From: Flavobacteriaceae bacterium
GTDB taxonomy: Bacteria; Bacteroidota; Bacteroidia; Flavobacteriales; Flavobacteriaceae
Reading direction: 5' to 3'
DNA length: 33,340 bases
Assembly: GCA_029248185.1 (NCBI GenBank)
Contig: JAQWJV010000030.1
Location: forward strand, 1 to 33,340
In this document: positions 8,728 through 17,502 of the stretch, in pieces
Numbering within the stretch: the stretch's first letter is position 1
Layout: each line of letters opens with the position of its first letter
Made by a program: the position numbers and the translations under genes
The notes under the pieces: generated by a model
The model's database searches: none
What the model was told of the DNA's origin: nothing
The model's input: the letters and a program-made list of their open reading frames with translations, nothing else

Positions 8728-10086
8728 TTACAAGGCGTTTATTGCAGAATCCATCCAAGATAATCGTTCATTAATCCAATCTTTGAGATAATTTATTTCA
8801 CTTGAGTAACTATTGCCCACAAAGGCATTGGGCCAAACATATTTACCTAAAATAAGCCATTTTCCGAAATTACGATTAACAGAGTCTTTATCTTCTAATT
8901 CTGTTTTTAATTCATCTATTCTTGATAGTAGGGTTTGAGTTGCAAGAATATCCGTTCTAAGAAAATTCCATCTTTGTTTTAATGCATCGACAAATTGAGG
9001 GTCTTCAAGAAAACGACTCCACCAAAAAGGGACAAGCCAAGTGTCATTTGGACAAACTGAATTAAAATGATGGGCCCATCCACTGTTTAAATCTCCCTCA
9101 CAATAATCAACATTACCAAAAGCAATATTAAAATCCCATATAGGACCCATTTTCAATTTCTCTCCTTTGTCTTTATGCAGGAAGGTACTCAGTCTAAATC
9201 CATCTGGATTTTTTGAAATCTCATTGAGGATAAAAAAGTCAATAAAGCTATCTACATCAATGAATTGTCTGTAGCCTAATTCATCACTGGTGAAATCCTC
9301 AGAGGTCAGTGCGGTTTCAAAGGAGTGGATATAGTTCTGAAGGTAAAGTTTTTGTTCTGTGTTGATATCATCAGCATCTGGATATTCATAAAGGAATGAA
9401 ATTTTGGGAGCTTCTATTGCAATACCCTCCGTGCTATATTGTGAGCCAAAGGCGATTCCATCATTATACCAATCACCATCACCTGTGGGTTTGTCAATTT
9501 TTAAAATATACCCTCCTGTAATATCTTCTTCCTTGTTTTTACTTATATCCACACGATTTTTATCGCGTTTAATTTTTTCCATCAAAACATAAGTGCCCAG
9601 AAAAACTCCATTGATCTCAAGATTATAAAAAGCAGTTCGACTAGCGTATTGCCCCATTTTATTGGACAATTCATAGATGATGACATTTCGTAGTAAAGAT
9701 TTATCACTGTAGGGACCATACAGTATCCAGTCTTCTTCTTCAGGGAAACCTGCTAATTCAACATTCAAATCCTCTCCATTTGTATCCCAAGTTTCAAACC
9801 CATATGATTTTTTATCAAACATTTGAGAGCTAGATCCTCTGATTTCGATTCCAATTTGATGTTCTTCAATCACAATGTCTTCCTCTACAATTTCAAAGAA
9901 GGCAGGAATTTTAGGTTCATCCACTATAGATTGGCCTTGTGTATTGATTCTTATTGTTGGAAGAGTTGGACCCTCAAAGGGCACTACTTCTTCTGATCCA
10001 ATGGTTGATGTTTCTGGAATTTCATTAGAACAACTACTTGCTATGAGAAAAAGAAGAGTACTGATCTTAAGAAATGGTTTGTACAT
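8728..10086 (-). CDS. CotH kinase family lipoprotein
   Basis: A 452-residue surface or periplasmic lipoprotein; the signal MYKPFLKISTLLFLIASSC ends in a lipobox with the acylated Cys at residue 19. After a spacer with PTIRINTQGQ, the CotH kinase-like domain fills most of the protein. Visible family motifs are EIRGSSSQ, KKSYGFETW, WILYGPYSDKSLLRN, GTYVLMEKIKRDKNRVDIS, GGYILKIDK and, near the metal-binding site, GPIWDFNIAFGN. CotH proteins of spore-formers are atypical protein kinases. In Bacteroidota they are common secreted proteins of unknown target, so kinase activity here is inferred. The start is the ATG at 10084-10086. It is divergent from the M20 amidohydrolase gene. The 235-base gap between them shows no other gene. 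Confidence 0.85.
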   Translation of the reverse strand: MYKPFLKISTLLFLIASSCSNEIPETSTIGSEEVVPFEGPTLPTIRINTQGQSIVDEPKIPAFFEIVEEDIVIEEHQIGIEIRGSSSQMFDKKSYGFETWDTNGEDLNVELAGFPEEEDWILYGPYSDKSLLRNVIIYELSNKMGQYASRTAFYNLEINGVFLGTYVLMEKIKRDKNRVDISKNKEEDITGGYILKIDKPTGDGDWYNDGIAFGSQYSTEGIAIEAPKISFLYEYPDADDINTEQKLYLQNYIHSFETALTSEDFTSDELGYRQFIDVDSFIDFFILNEISKNPDGFRLSTFLHKDKGEKLKMGPIWDFNIAFGNVDYCEGDLNSGWAHHFNSVCPNDTWLVPFWWSRFLEDPQFVDALKQRWNFLRTDILATQTLLSRIDELKTELEDKDSVNRNFGKWLILGKYVWPNAFVGNSYSSEINYLKDWINERLSWMDSAINAL

Positions 10087-10321
10087 AGTGTTAGGATGAA
10101 TTTCTAATGGAAGCTTTTAGAGGTAAACTCGAAAAATCGGGCTAATTCAAAGCGACTAGAGTTAAGTTTATTCTTCATTTTTCAGTGGAATAATTTAAGT
10201 GAAATTACAAAAAAAAAGGCGATGAATTGAAGGTTCTTACTGAGAATATATCCTACAGTATCTAAACAAGGAATGGTTTATTTTACTATCTTAAATTTTT
10301 AATTTTAATATTTAAGCAAGC

Positions 10322-11647
10322 ATGCAATTCGGGTTGAACTCTTCAAAAATCATTAATGGGATATTCCTTTTGTTTCTATTGATTACACTGTCAAAATCAT
10401 GGGCTCAAGAAAAATTTCCAATGATTAATAGTGAGCGATTAGAGCTTCAGCTCAAAAGACTTTCTCTTTTTGGAATTAATGAGGAAGGAGGAAACGATCG
10501 TGTTGCGTTTAGTGATTATGATATAGAAGCACATGCCTATTTATCAAACTATCTCAAAGCACTAGGCCTTGAAGTTTCTGTCGATGCAGCAGGGAATTTA
10601 ATTGCACTAAGAGCAGGGAAAAATCCAACATTAAAGCCTATCGCTTTTGGTTCGCATATAGATGCTGTTCCCAATGGGGGTCATTATGATGGGGATGTAG
10701 GAGTGATGGGTGCGATTGAAGTTTTGGAAACCTTAATTGAAAATGAAATCTGGACAGAGCATCCATTAGAGCTCATCATTTTTTCGAATGAAGAAGGAGC
10801 GATTTTTGGATCTCGAGCCATTGCCGGTAAAATTGATATGGCAACCCTTGAGGGAAAAACAGCCTCAGGCTATACAAATCGAGAAGGTGTTTTGAGACTT
10901 GGAGGGAATCCTGATAGGATTATGGAAGTCAAGAGGTCCACAGAGGAGGTGCATGCTTTTTTAGAATTGCACATTGAACAAGGAAACATCCTTCACAAAA
11001 ATAAATTAGATATTGGAGTGGTAGAAGGGATAGTAGGACTTAAATGGTGGGATGTTGAGATTAGGGGTAAAACTAATCATGCAGGAACTACCCCCATGAA
11101 TGATCGACAGGACGCAATGATTGCTGCGGCTCAATTTGTTTTATCAGTAAACGAGATTGTTACTCAAATGGAAGGCGCTCAGGTTGGAACCGTGGGTCGC
11201 ATCCAAGCTTTCCCTGGGGCACCCAATGTCATTCCTGGAAAAGTCGTTACTAGTTTGGAGTTGAGAGACTTGGACGCAGAAAAGATTGCACAATTATTCA
11301 AAATGATATCTGAAAAAGCAAATCAAATAGGGGAAGACACTCAGACGAGTTTTACTTTTATTCCTTTGGACGCCACTGCAGCTCCCGCACTAACTGACAA
11401 AAGAGTTCAAGAGATCATAAGAAAAAAGGCTACACAATTGGGGTACTCACACAAAACCTTACAAAGTGGAGCAGGTCATGATGCTCAAGATATGGCAGTA
11501 ATTACCCCTACAGGTATGATATTTGTGCCAAGTGTCAATGGAATTAGTCATGCTCCAGATGAGTATTCCTCTCCCGATGCCATTGCTAAAGGAGTTAATG
11601 TTTTACTTCTCAGTATTCTCTCTCTTGACACCACTGTTTTTAATTAA
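10322..11647 (+). CDS. Exported M20-family Zn amidohydrolase (allantoate amidohydrolase / N-carbamoyl-amino-acid hydrolase type)
   Basis: A 441-residue binuclear-metal amidohydrolase. Metal-site motifs are GSHIDAVPNGG (His112), HYDGDVGVMG (Asp123), FSNEEGAIFGSR (Glu157/Glu158) and ELHIEQG. The lid/dimer domain has GKTNHAGTTPMNDRQDA, and the C-terminal SGAGHDAQDMA supplies a further ligand region. This pattern is that of the hydantoinase/carbamoylase subfamily, which cleaves allantoate, ureidoglycolate or N-carbamoyl amino acids. Known members are mostly cytoplasmic, but this one has an N-terminal hydrophobic segment ending at SWAQ (residues 26-29), which looks like a signal peptide. No other purine or pyrimidine catabolic genes are nearby, so the substrate is open. 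It is followed 8 bases later by the EEP-family gene, implying one transcript. Confidence 0.88.
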   Translation: MQFGLNSSKIINGIFLLFLLITLSKSWAQEKFPMINSERLELQLKRLSLFGINEEGGNDRVAFSDYDIEAHAYLSNYLKALGLEVSVDAAGNLIALRAGKNPTLKPIAFGSHIDAVPNGGHYDGDVGVMGAIEVLETLIENEIWTEHPLELIIFSNEEGAIFGSRAIAGKIDMATLEGKTASGYTNREGVLRLGGNPDRIMEVKRSTEEVHAFLELHIEQGNILHKNKLDIGVVEGIVGLKWWDVEIRGKTNHAGTTPMNDRQDAMIAAAQFVLSVNEIVTQMEGAQVGTVGRIQAFPGAPNVIPGKVVTSLELRDLDAEKIAQLFKMISEKANQIGEDTQTSFTFIPLDATAAPALTDKRVQEIIRKKATQLGYSHKTLQSGAGHDAQDMAVITPTGMIFVPSVNGISHAPDEYSSPDAIAKGVNVLLLSILSLDTTVFN

Positions 11648-11655
11648 TTCACCCT

Positions 11656-12492
11656 ATGCTAGTATATCCTATTTTATTTTTTTTTCAAAGCTTTCTCAGC
11701 CCTAACTATCTTCAGGGTGAGATTACAGTAATATCCTATAATATCCGTTACGACAATCCTGAGGATGGACCAAATAACTGGAGTCTGAGGAAAGAAAGAA
11801 TAGTAAGTTACCTTCAGCAAACAGCTCCCGATATTGTAGGGATGCAAGAAGTATTGCATCATCAATTGCTTTATTTAAAGAGCACCTTAGAAGAATTTTC
11901 TTACATAGGGGTAGGTCGTGATGATGGAAAAAATTTAGGAGAGTACAGTCCCATTTTTTACAATACCCAAAATTTAAAATTAAAAGAATCGAGTACTTTT
12001 TGGCTGTCCCAAACCCCAGAAAAAATTTCTATAGGCTGGGATGCTGCTTTAGAGCGAATTTGCACTTATGCTCGTTTTGAGCAGCGTCAAACGGGTGAAC
12101 AATTTTGGGTTTTTAATACCCATTTTGACCACATGGGAACGATAGCTAGAGCAGAATCTGTAAAGTTGATTTTAAAAAAAATAGATTCTCTAAATACGCA
12201 AAAAATTCCTGTCCTTATTACAGGAGATTTCAATTTGACCCCTGACACAACACCTATAAAAAGGCTGCAAAATTTATTTGACGATGTGATGAAGTCCTTG
12301 TCATCTTCTGCAAAAAATCATGGAACGTTTACCGGCTTTAATAAAGAAGAAACAGGTACAAGAAGAATTGATTATATATTTAGTAAAGACTTGCAGCTAG
12401 AAACAGCTGATCATATTTGGGTCAAAACTGAGCGAGGAGAATGGGCATCAGACCATCATCCTGTTCAAGCTAGCTTTATATTTAAAAATTAA
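11656..12492 (+). CDS. Exported endonuclease/exonuclease/phosphatase-family protein
   Basis: A 278-residue protein of the EEP (DNase I-like) superfamily. Catalytic motifs are in order: SYNIR (Asn29), GMQEV (Glu65), NTHFDHMG (His156), ITGDFNLTP (Asp191, Asn193), RRIDYIF (Asp239) and ASDHHPV (Asp266, His267). All metal and catalytic residues are present, so it should be active as a phosphodiesterase or phosphatase. A short hydrophobic N-terminus suggests secretion. The family in Bacteroidota includes many secreted members of unknown substrate (nucleic acid, phosphoinositide or sugar-phosphate esters). It starts 8 bases after the M20 amidohydrolase stop and is likely in the same operon. Confidence 0.88.
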   Translation: MLVYPILFFFQSFLSPNYLQGEITVISYNIRYDNPEDGPNNWSLRKERIVSYLQQTAPDIVGMQEVLHHQLLYLKSTLEEFSYIGVGRDDGKNLGEYSPIFYNTQNLKLKESSTFWLSQTPEKISIGWDAALERICTYARFEQRQTGEQFWVFNTHFDHMGTIARAESVKLILKKIDSLNTQKIPVLITGDFNLTPDTTPIKRLQNLFDDVMKSLSSSAKNHGTFTGFNKEETGTRRIDYIFSKDLQLETADHIWVKTERGEWASDHHPVQASFIFKN

Positions 12493-12554
12493 AATTTAAC
12501 AAAATTTAAAGGACTTCTTTTATATCTTCGTTTGAAACATAAAAAAAATATAAT

Positions 12555-13100
12555 ATGAAAAATGTATTTATATTATCGCTAGTGTTCCTTGTTTCAATCG
12601 GGAGTATAAAAGCACAAAAATTTAAAGGTCTTGATAAAAGTCCTTTGGATATGATTGAATTTCCTTCAAGTAATAAAGAAACGAATAAATTGGCTCGTAT
12701 CCTCTATAGTCGCCCTCAATTAAAAGGCCGTGATTTAGCCGATTTGGTTCCTGAAGGAAAAATTTGGAGGATGGGTGCCAATGAAGCTACTGAATTAACC
12801 CTTTATGTTCCAATGAAATTAGGAGGTACGACACTAGAGGCTGGATCCTACACCCTCTATGCCATTCCCAATGGAGAACAAATGACTTTTATTGTAAACA
12901 AAGCAACGCATGTTTGGGGGGCTTATTCATACAAAAAAGAGAAGGATGTTGTTCGAGTTAATATTCCTATAACCGAAAGTGGAGATTCCATTGAGGCGTT
13001 TTCTATGGCATTTGAAGTAGTCAAGGAGGGAGTGCACTTACATATGGGATGGGGAACTTCTCGAGCTAAAGTAGCTTTTACAAAAGCATCATCGTATTAA
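12555..13100 (+). CDS. DUF2911 secreted protein
   Basis: A 181-residue protein with a cleavable signal (MKNVFILSLVFLVSIGSIKA, residues 1-20). The domain signature of DUF2911 is clear: ARILYSRPQLKGRD, then GKIWRMGANEATELT, GSYTLYAIP and a C-terminal beta-rich part with HLHMGWGTSRAKV. Function of the family is unknown; it is widespread in Bacteroidota as small exported beta proteins. It follows the EEP gene by 62 bases. That gap has a near-match -7 box (TATCTTCG), so it may have its own promoter. It ends in a strong terminator. Confidence 0.88.
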   Translation: MKNVFILSLVFLVSIGSIKAQKFKGLDKSPLDMIEFPSSNKETNKLARILYSRPQLKGRDLADLVPEGKIWRMGANEATELTLYVPMKLGGTTLEAGSYTLYAIPNGEQMTFIVNKATHVWGAYSYKKEKDVVRVNIPITESGDSIEAFSMAFEVVKEGVHLHMGWGTSRAKVAFTKASSY

Positions 13101-13109
13101 AATCTAATG

Positions 13110-13133
13110 AAACCCACTTCGGTGGGTTTTTTT
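13110..13133 (+). terminator. Strong intrinsic terminator with UUCG loop
   Basis: AAACCCAC (13110-13117), a TTCG tetraloop (13118-13121) and GTGGGTTT (13122-13129) form a perfect 8-bp stem closed by a stable C(UUCG)G loop, running into seven T residues to 13133. It begins 9 bases after the DUF2911 stop. The T run overlaps the stop codon of the convergent sialidase gene, so the site may slow both transcripts. Confidence 0.9.
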
Positions 13134-14280
13134 AGGGTGTTTTTAGCAATGAGTTGCCGTCAAGAATTTGAAATGAAATCCCTACTGGATTTTTTTCGTA
13201 GAGAATACCCAACGAATTAGAATCTATTTGTGTGAGGTCTGAATATGAAGACGGCCCTTTGTTAATTAATTTTGAATGGCTCCAAGTATTCCCCTGATCG
13301 GTACTTATTTTTAGGGTCATTCGCTCTCTTTTTTTGCGACTATTAGGGCCAGAAAAAATCAGGAGAGTATCTTTATCTTGAATGAATTGAAGTAAGCTAG
13401 ATTGGCAAACGGGAGAAATTAAAGCGTTGTCAAAATAGGTTTTCTCCCAACTAGTTCCTCCATCTTTGCTTATCGCAATTAATCGTTCTTTGGTTTTTCC
13501 ACTTTGTTCACGAATATTCAACATTAAATCTCCGTTGGAAAGTTCTACTCCTATCGCTTCATTAGAGGAAGGTATATCAATATCAGGACTAATGTTCCAG
13601 CTTAAACCATGATCGTCGGAATAGAATCCGTAAGCCCTGTATTCGTTAAAGTCTCCTTGAGGGGAACCCTGAGAATGGTTGGCAGGGATATAAATGCGGC
13701 CAAGATATTTTCCTTTTTCAAATTGTAGAGCATGACCCGGTGTGTTGGCATGGGTACGCCAATCTAATTCTGGGCGATCAGAGTTGACATTAAAATGCAC
13801 TTGTGAAGTAATGTTTATTGGACTTGACCAAGTGATTCCGTGGTCTACACTAGTTTTGTACCAAACCTCTCGAATCCCTTTTCCTAAACGTATCTCATGT
13901 TCAGAGACGTTACCCGTATTGTAAAATAAAAAAATACGTCCTTCAGGGTATTTAGGGTCAAATCGATCGACAACAGGTGCGGGATTTCCCGCTTGTAAAT
14001 CACCATTGGAAGCAACAACGGTTGGGCTTGTCCAATGTTTTCCGCCATCTGTACTCAGTCTAGCTAGAAGGTCAACTTTACCAAAATCAGCACAGTCAAA
14101 TTTTCTGCCTTCCGCAAATGCGATAAGGGTTCCGTTGGGTGTATTAATTAGTGCTGGAATTCGATAACATGCGTAATTTCCCGTCCCATTTTCGAATAAA
14201 ATGAACTCCTTAGTTTCTTGAGCTTTGTTGCATTGAATCAAAAGAAAACAAAAAAGGAAAATCCGTACAAAAAACTTCAC
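13132..14280 (-). CDS. GH33 exo-alpha-sialidase lipoprotein
   Basis: A 382-residue enzyme that removes terminal sialic acid from glycans. Evidence: the YRIPAL motif (Arg40, first Arg of the carboxylate-binding triad); five Asp-boxes of pattern SxDxGxxW at residues 76-83, 144-151, 221-228, 271-278 and 326-333; a candidate catalytic Asp in DCADFGKVDL; Glu241 in SSNEAIGVEL; and a candidate nucleophile Tyr346 in SSYSDLTQ. An N-terminal lipobox (LLIQC, Cys17) predicts a lipid-anchored protein. The length suits a single-domain six-bladed propeller without a carbohydrate-binding module. It begins 4 bases after the SGNH esterase gene, so the two are surely co-transcribed. No NanA-type aldolase or sialic acid transporter lies in the window. 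Confidence 0.9.
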   Translation of the reverse strand: MKFFVRIFLFCFLLIQCNKAQETKEFILFENGTGNYACYRIPALINTPNGTLIAFAEGRKFDCADFGKVDLLARLSTDGGKHWTSPTVVASNGDLQAGNPAPVVDRFDPKYPEGRIFLFYNTGNVSEHEIRLGKGIREVWYKTSVDHGITWSSPINITSQVHFNVNSDRPELDWRTHANTPGHALQFEKGKYLGRIYIPANHSQGSPQGDFNEYRAYGFYSDDHGLSWNISPDIDIPSSNEAIGVELSNGDLMLNIREQSGKTKERLIAISKDGGTSWEKTYFDNALISPVCQSSLLQFIQDKDTLLIFSGPNSRKKRERMTLKISTDQGNTWSHSKLINKGPSSYSDLTQIDSNSLGILYEKNPVGISFQILDGNSLLKTP

Positions 14281-14284
14281 CGTA

Positions 14285-14968
14285 TTATTCTAAAACATTT
14301 TGGATTGCTTCTTCTAACATAGGCTCAATTAATTGATATCCTTTTAGATTCAGGTGGACACCATCATAAGTATAATTGGAAATTATACCCTTATTGCCAT
14401 CGTCAAGGGCACTAAAATAGTCTAGATAATAGAGTTGATTTTTTTCTGCATAGGTTTTTATCATGGTATTTAATTTAGGAATTTTAACATTGGGTTCTAT
14501 TCCAGGACTCCATGGGTAGTCAAAAGCGGGGAGTACGGAACAAAGAATGACATGGACATTATTGGCCTGAGCAATTTCAGACATGGATTTAATGTTATTA
14601 AAAATCATTTCTAAAGTGGAAGGGCCCGTATTTCCAGCAACATCATTTGTTCCTGCTAAAATCACAACGACAGTAGCATTAATATCAATCACATCAGCAC
14701 GAAAACGAACTAACATCTGAGGAGTCGTCTGCCCACTTATTCCACGATTTACATAGGGTTTTCCCTTGAAAAATTCGGGATGTGTTTTTAACCACTCTGA
14801 GGTAATGGAGTTCCCCATAAAAACAATACGTTGTTCTCCTTCTTTCATTGAATTAAGTCCTGCATTAGCGGCTCTAAATTCTTTGAAATTTGGCCAATCT
14901 TGCGCTGATATTGAGGTTGTAAATAACAATAAAACGAAAAAAATGGAGGATGCATATCTTGACTTCAT
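14285..14968 (-). CDS. Secreted SGNH/GDSL-family esterase
   Basis: A 227-residue hydrolase with a signal peptide (cleavage near SISAQ, residues 19-23). The four SGNH blocks are present: Ser54 in FMGNSITSEW, Gly78 in NRGISGQTTPQM, Asn108 in ILAGTNDVAGN, and Asp202/His205 in YDGVHLN. The family removes acyl groups, commonly acetyl, from carbohydrates or lipids. Because it is the first gene of a two-gene unit with the GH33 sialidase (4-base gap), a role as an O-acetylesterase that unmasks O-acetylated sialic acid before cleavage is attractive but inferred. It is divergent from the fucosidase operon, sharing a 96-base promoter region. Confidence 0.88.
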   Translation of the reverse strand: MKSRYASSIFFVLLLFTTSISAQDWPNFKEFRAANAGLNSMKEGEQRIVFMGNSITSEWLKTHPEFFKGKPYVNRGISGQTTPQMLVRFRADVIDINATVVVILAGTNDVAGNTGPSTLEMIFNNIKSMSEIAQANNVHVILCSVLPAFDYPWSPGIEPNVKIPKLNTMIKTYAEKNQLYYLDYFSALDDGNKGIISNYTYDGVHLNLKGYQLIEPMLEEAIQNVLE

Positions 14969-15003
14969 AAAGTTTAAATTTTAATAAAATTACTATTTTT
15001 CAC

Positions 15004-15011
15004 TATCTTTA
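15004..15011 (+). promoter_or_regulatory. Possible -7 box of the fucosidase operon
   Basis: TATCTTTA matches TAnnTTTG at all fixed positions except the last. It lies 53 bases before the first fucosidase ATG in the 96-base gap shared with the divergent esterase gene. No clear -33 TTG at the right distance, so this is tentative. Confidence 0.25.
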
Positions 15012-15064
15012 AATGCATTAATCTTAGACTTTTTAAAGATTCACTAAACTTAAATTAAAAACAC

Positions 15065-16408
15065 ATGTATTTTTCAAAAAAAGCATTTCCTGTACTCGTT
15101 TTATTGTATTTTTTTTCAGTAACGAGTCTGTGGGCTCAAAAGTATACTCCAAGTTCTGAAAATCTGGCGGCTCGCGTCGCGTTTCAAGAAGCTAAATTTG
15201 GAATGTTTGTTCACTGGGGGGTTTATAGCCTCTTGGGTGATGGAGAATGGGTGATGCATAATCAAAACATTGCCATTGATGAATATGAAAAATTACCCAG
15301 TTTTTTTAATCCTATAGATTTTGATCCTAAAGAATGGGTTGCTTTGGTCAAAGAAGCCGGTATGAATTACATTACCATTACAAGCCGACACCACGATGGT
15401 TTTTCTATGTTTGATTCCAAGGTAACAGATTATGATATAGTAGATGCCACTCCCTACGGAAAAGATGTTTTAAAGGCATTGGCAGAAGAATGTCGTAATC
15501 AAGGCGTAAAGTTGTTTTTTTATTATTCACTTTTAGACTGGAATCGAGACGACTATTTTCCAAGAGGTAGAACCGGAACAGGAATACCCGGAAGAGGAAA
15601 AGGAGAATGGGAAAACTATATTGCATTTATGAAGGCGCAACTAAGGGAATTACTGACTAATTATGGTGAAATTGGTGGTATTTGGTTTGACGGTCATTGG
15701 GATCAAAAAGAATGGGATGGTAAGGCTTTTGGTGCATTAAAAGTAGATTGGCATTATGATGAAATTTATAAGATGATTCACGACCTTCAGCCTCAAGCCT
15801 TAATTGGTAATAATCACCATATTGGTGTAATTGATGGGGAAGATTTTCAAATGTTTGAAAAAGATTTGCCAGGGAAGAACACAACAGGTTGGGGAACAGC
15901 TGCAGATCAAATAGGTTCAGTACCATTAGAAGTTTGTGAAACGATCAATGGATCGTGGGGATTCAACCTTCAAGATCGTAAACACAAATCAGAGAAAGAA
16001 CTCATTCACTATTTAATCAAAGCAGCAGGGTATGGAAGCAATATGCTTTTAAATGTGGGACCTATGCCGAATGGAAAAATTCAACCTAAACATCAAGCAT
16101 CGCTTCGTGCTATGGGAGCATGGCTCAAAGCAAATGGAGCAACCATCTATGGAACCCAGAAAGGACCCATAGCACCCAATGATAATTTTGTGTCTACTCA
16201 AAAAGGGAAAAGGGTTTATTTACATCTTTTAAATCCAGAATTAAATACGATTCATATGGATGAGGTTCCTGTGAAAATTAAAAGTATTCGAGATCGCAAG
16301 TCACAGAAAAACCTTTCCTTTAGAAATGATAAGTTTGGATTGGTCATTGATGTTTCCTCTATACCTAAAGATCCTATCGATACAGTAATTCAAATTGAAT
16401 TAAAATAA
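15065..16408 (+). CDS. GH29 alpha-L-fucosidase (first copy)
   Basis: A 447-residue exported glycosidase that removes alpha-linked L-fucose. The signal peptide ends at LWAQ (residues 22-25). GH29 hallmarks: FGMFVHWGVYS (residues 45-55), NYITITSRHHDGFSMFDS (101-118), and the catalytic nucleophile Asp209 in GGIWFDGHWD. Later GYGSNMLLNVGPMPNGKI is the conserved C-terminal end of the catalytic domain, followed by a short beta domain. It has no added carbohydrate-binding module, unlike the second copy. It opens a plus-strand operon whose next gene overlaps or abuts its TAA stop (16406-16408). The two fucosidases are quite different in sequence and probably split linkages between them. Confidence 0.92.
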   Translation: MYFSKKAFPVLVLLYFFSVTSLWAQKYTPSSENLAARVAFQEAKFGMFVHWGVYSLLGDGEWVMHNQNIAIDEYEKLPSFFNPIDFDPKEWVALVKEAGMNYITITSRHHDGFSMFDSKVTDYDIVDATPYGKDVLKALAEECRNQGVKLFFYYSLLDWNRDDYFPRGRTGTGIPGRGKGEWENYIAFMKAQLRELLTNYGEIGGIWFDGHWDQKEWDGKAFGALKVDWHYDEIYKMIHDLQPQALIGNNHHIGVIDGEDFQMFEKDLPGKNTTGWGTAADQIGSVPLEVCETINGSWGFNLQDRKHKSEKELIHYLIKAAGYGSNMLLNVGPMPNGKIQPKHQASLRAMGAWLKANGATIYGTQKGPIAPNDNFVSTQKGKRVYLHLLNPELNTIHMDEVPVKIKSIRDRKSQKNLSFRNDKFGLVIDVSSIPKDPIDTVIQIELK

Positions 16409-17501
16409 ATCCTACCGCCCCATTAAACCAACGTTTGCATTCCTTAGATTTTTTTAGAGGTCTTGTTATGTTTTTGTTGATCGCCGAGTTTTCTCACCTT
16501 TTTGGTGCTTTAATGAAAACAGATAATTCCTATATTACTGCTGCTGCAGATTTCCTATTTCATCATGCTCAATGGGAAGGCTTGCATTTTTGGGATTTAA
16601 TTCAGCCTTTCTTTATGTTTATTGTTGGGGTGTCAATACCTTATTCCTATGCGAATCGATTGAAGAAGGGGAATTCAGAAAAACAGATTAGAAAGCATGC
16701 TTTTCAACGGGCTTTTTTATTATTACTATTTGGATGGGGGTTGTATTGCATAGGTCATGATGAGATTATATTTCAATTTGACAATGTTTTAGCACAACTT
16801 TCATTTACGTATTTAATTGCTTTTTTATTGATTAAAAAAACAGCAAGGACGCAAACAATTGTAGCATTGATATGTATTCTGGTTTCTGATTTACTCTATC
16901 ATTTTTTCCTGTCGTCGGTTTTGATCAAGCTTACATCGCAGGACAAAACTTTGGAGCATGGTTTAATATTCTGATTTCAGGATACGAGTACGGAGGTCAT
17001 TGGGCCGCTTTTAATGCAGTTCCAACAGCAGCACATACTATATGGGGATTGATGGCAGGGCAATTGTTAATGCGTAAATCTTCCCATTCATATAAACTAA
17101 AGCAGCTCCTCATTGCAGCTTTTATTTGTTTAATATTGGGCTATATTTCAAGTATTTTCACTCCCGTTATTAAACGTGTTTCCACAACTTCTTTCATTTT
17201 TTTATCAGGAGGATGGACTGTGCTTGCATTGGCAGTTTGTTATTGGATAATCGACATCAAATCGTATTTAAAAAAAACGTTGGTTTTCACTGTGGTAGGG
17301 GTCAATCCTTTATTTATTTATCTTTTTGCTTCTGTAGGTGGAGGGGATTTAGTACAGAAAATCGTGAAACCATTTACAAATACTTTGATAGGAGGCTTTT
17401 CCCCTTGGCTAGCAAGTTTTATCTTGGGACTAATTGTTTTATTTTCTCTATGGTATGTGTGTTATTGGTTATATCAAAAAAGAATTTTTATAAAAATTTA
17501 A
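16405..17501 (+). pseudogene. Membrane acyltransferase, HGSNAT/DUF5009-like, frameshifted
   Basis: The two halves of one multi-helix membrane protein lie in different frames. The first part, with RLHSLDFFRGLVMFLLIAEF, runs to a stop at 16974. The second continues in the -1 frame, with GFDQAYIAGQNFG and GHWAAFNAVPTAAHTIWGLM, to 17501. Restoring one T in the run at 16902-16907 joins them without any other stop and gives about 365 residues, normal for the heparan-alpha-glucosaminide N-acetyltransferase-like/DUF5009 family, which moves acetyl groups across the membrane to amino sugars or is linked to N-acetylglucosamine uptake. The homologous N-terminus begins near 16405, where the codon is ATA; the only plain in-frame initiator is TTG at 16435. 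Either a decaying gene, a sequencing error, or a slippage product: the site reads T TTT TTC. Confidence 0.8.
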
Positions 17502-17502
17502 T

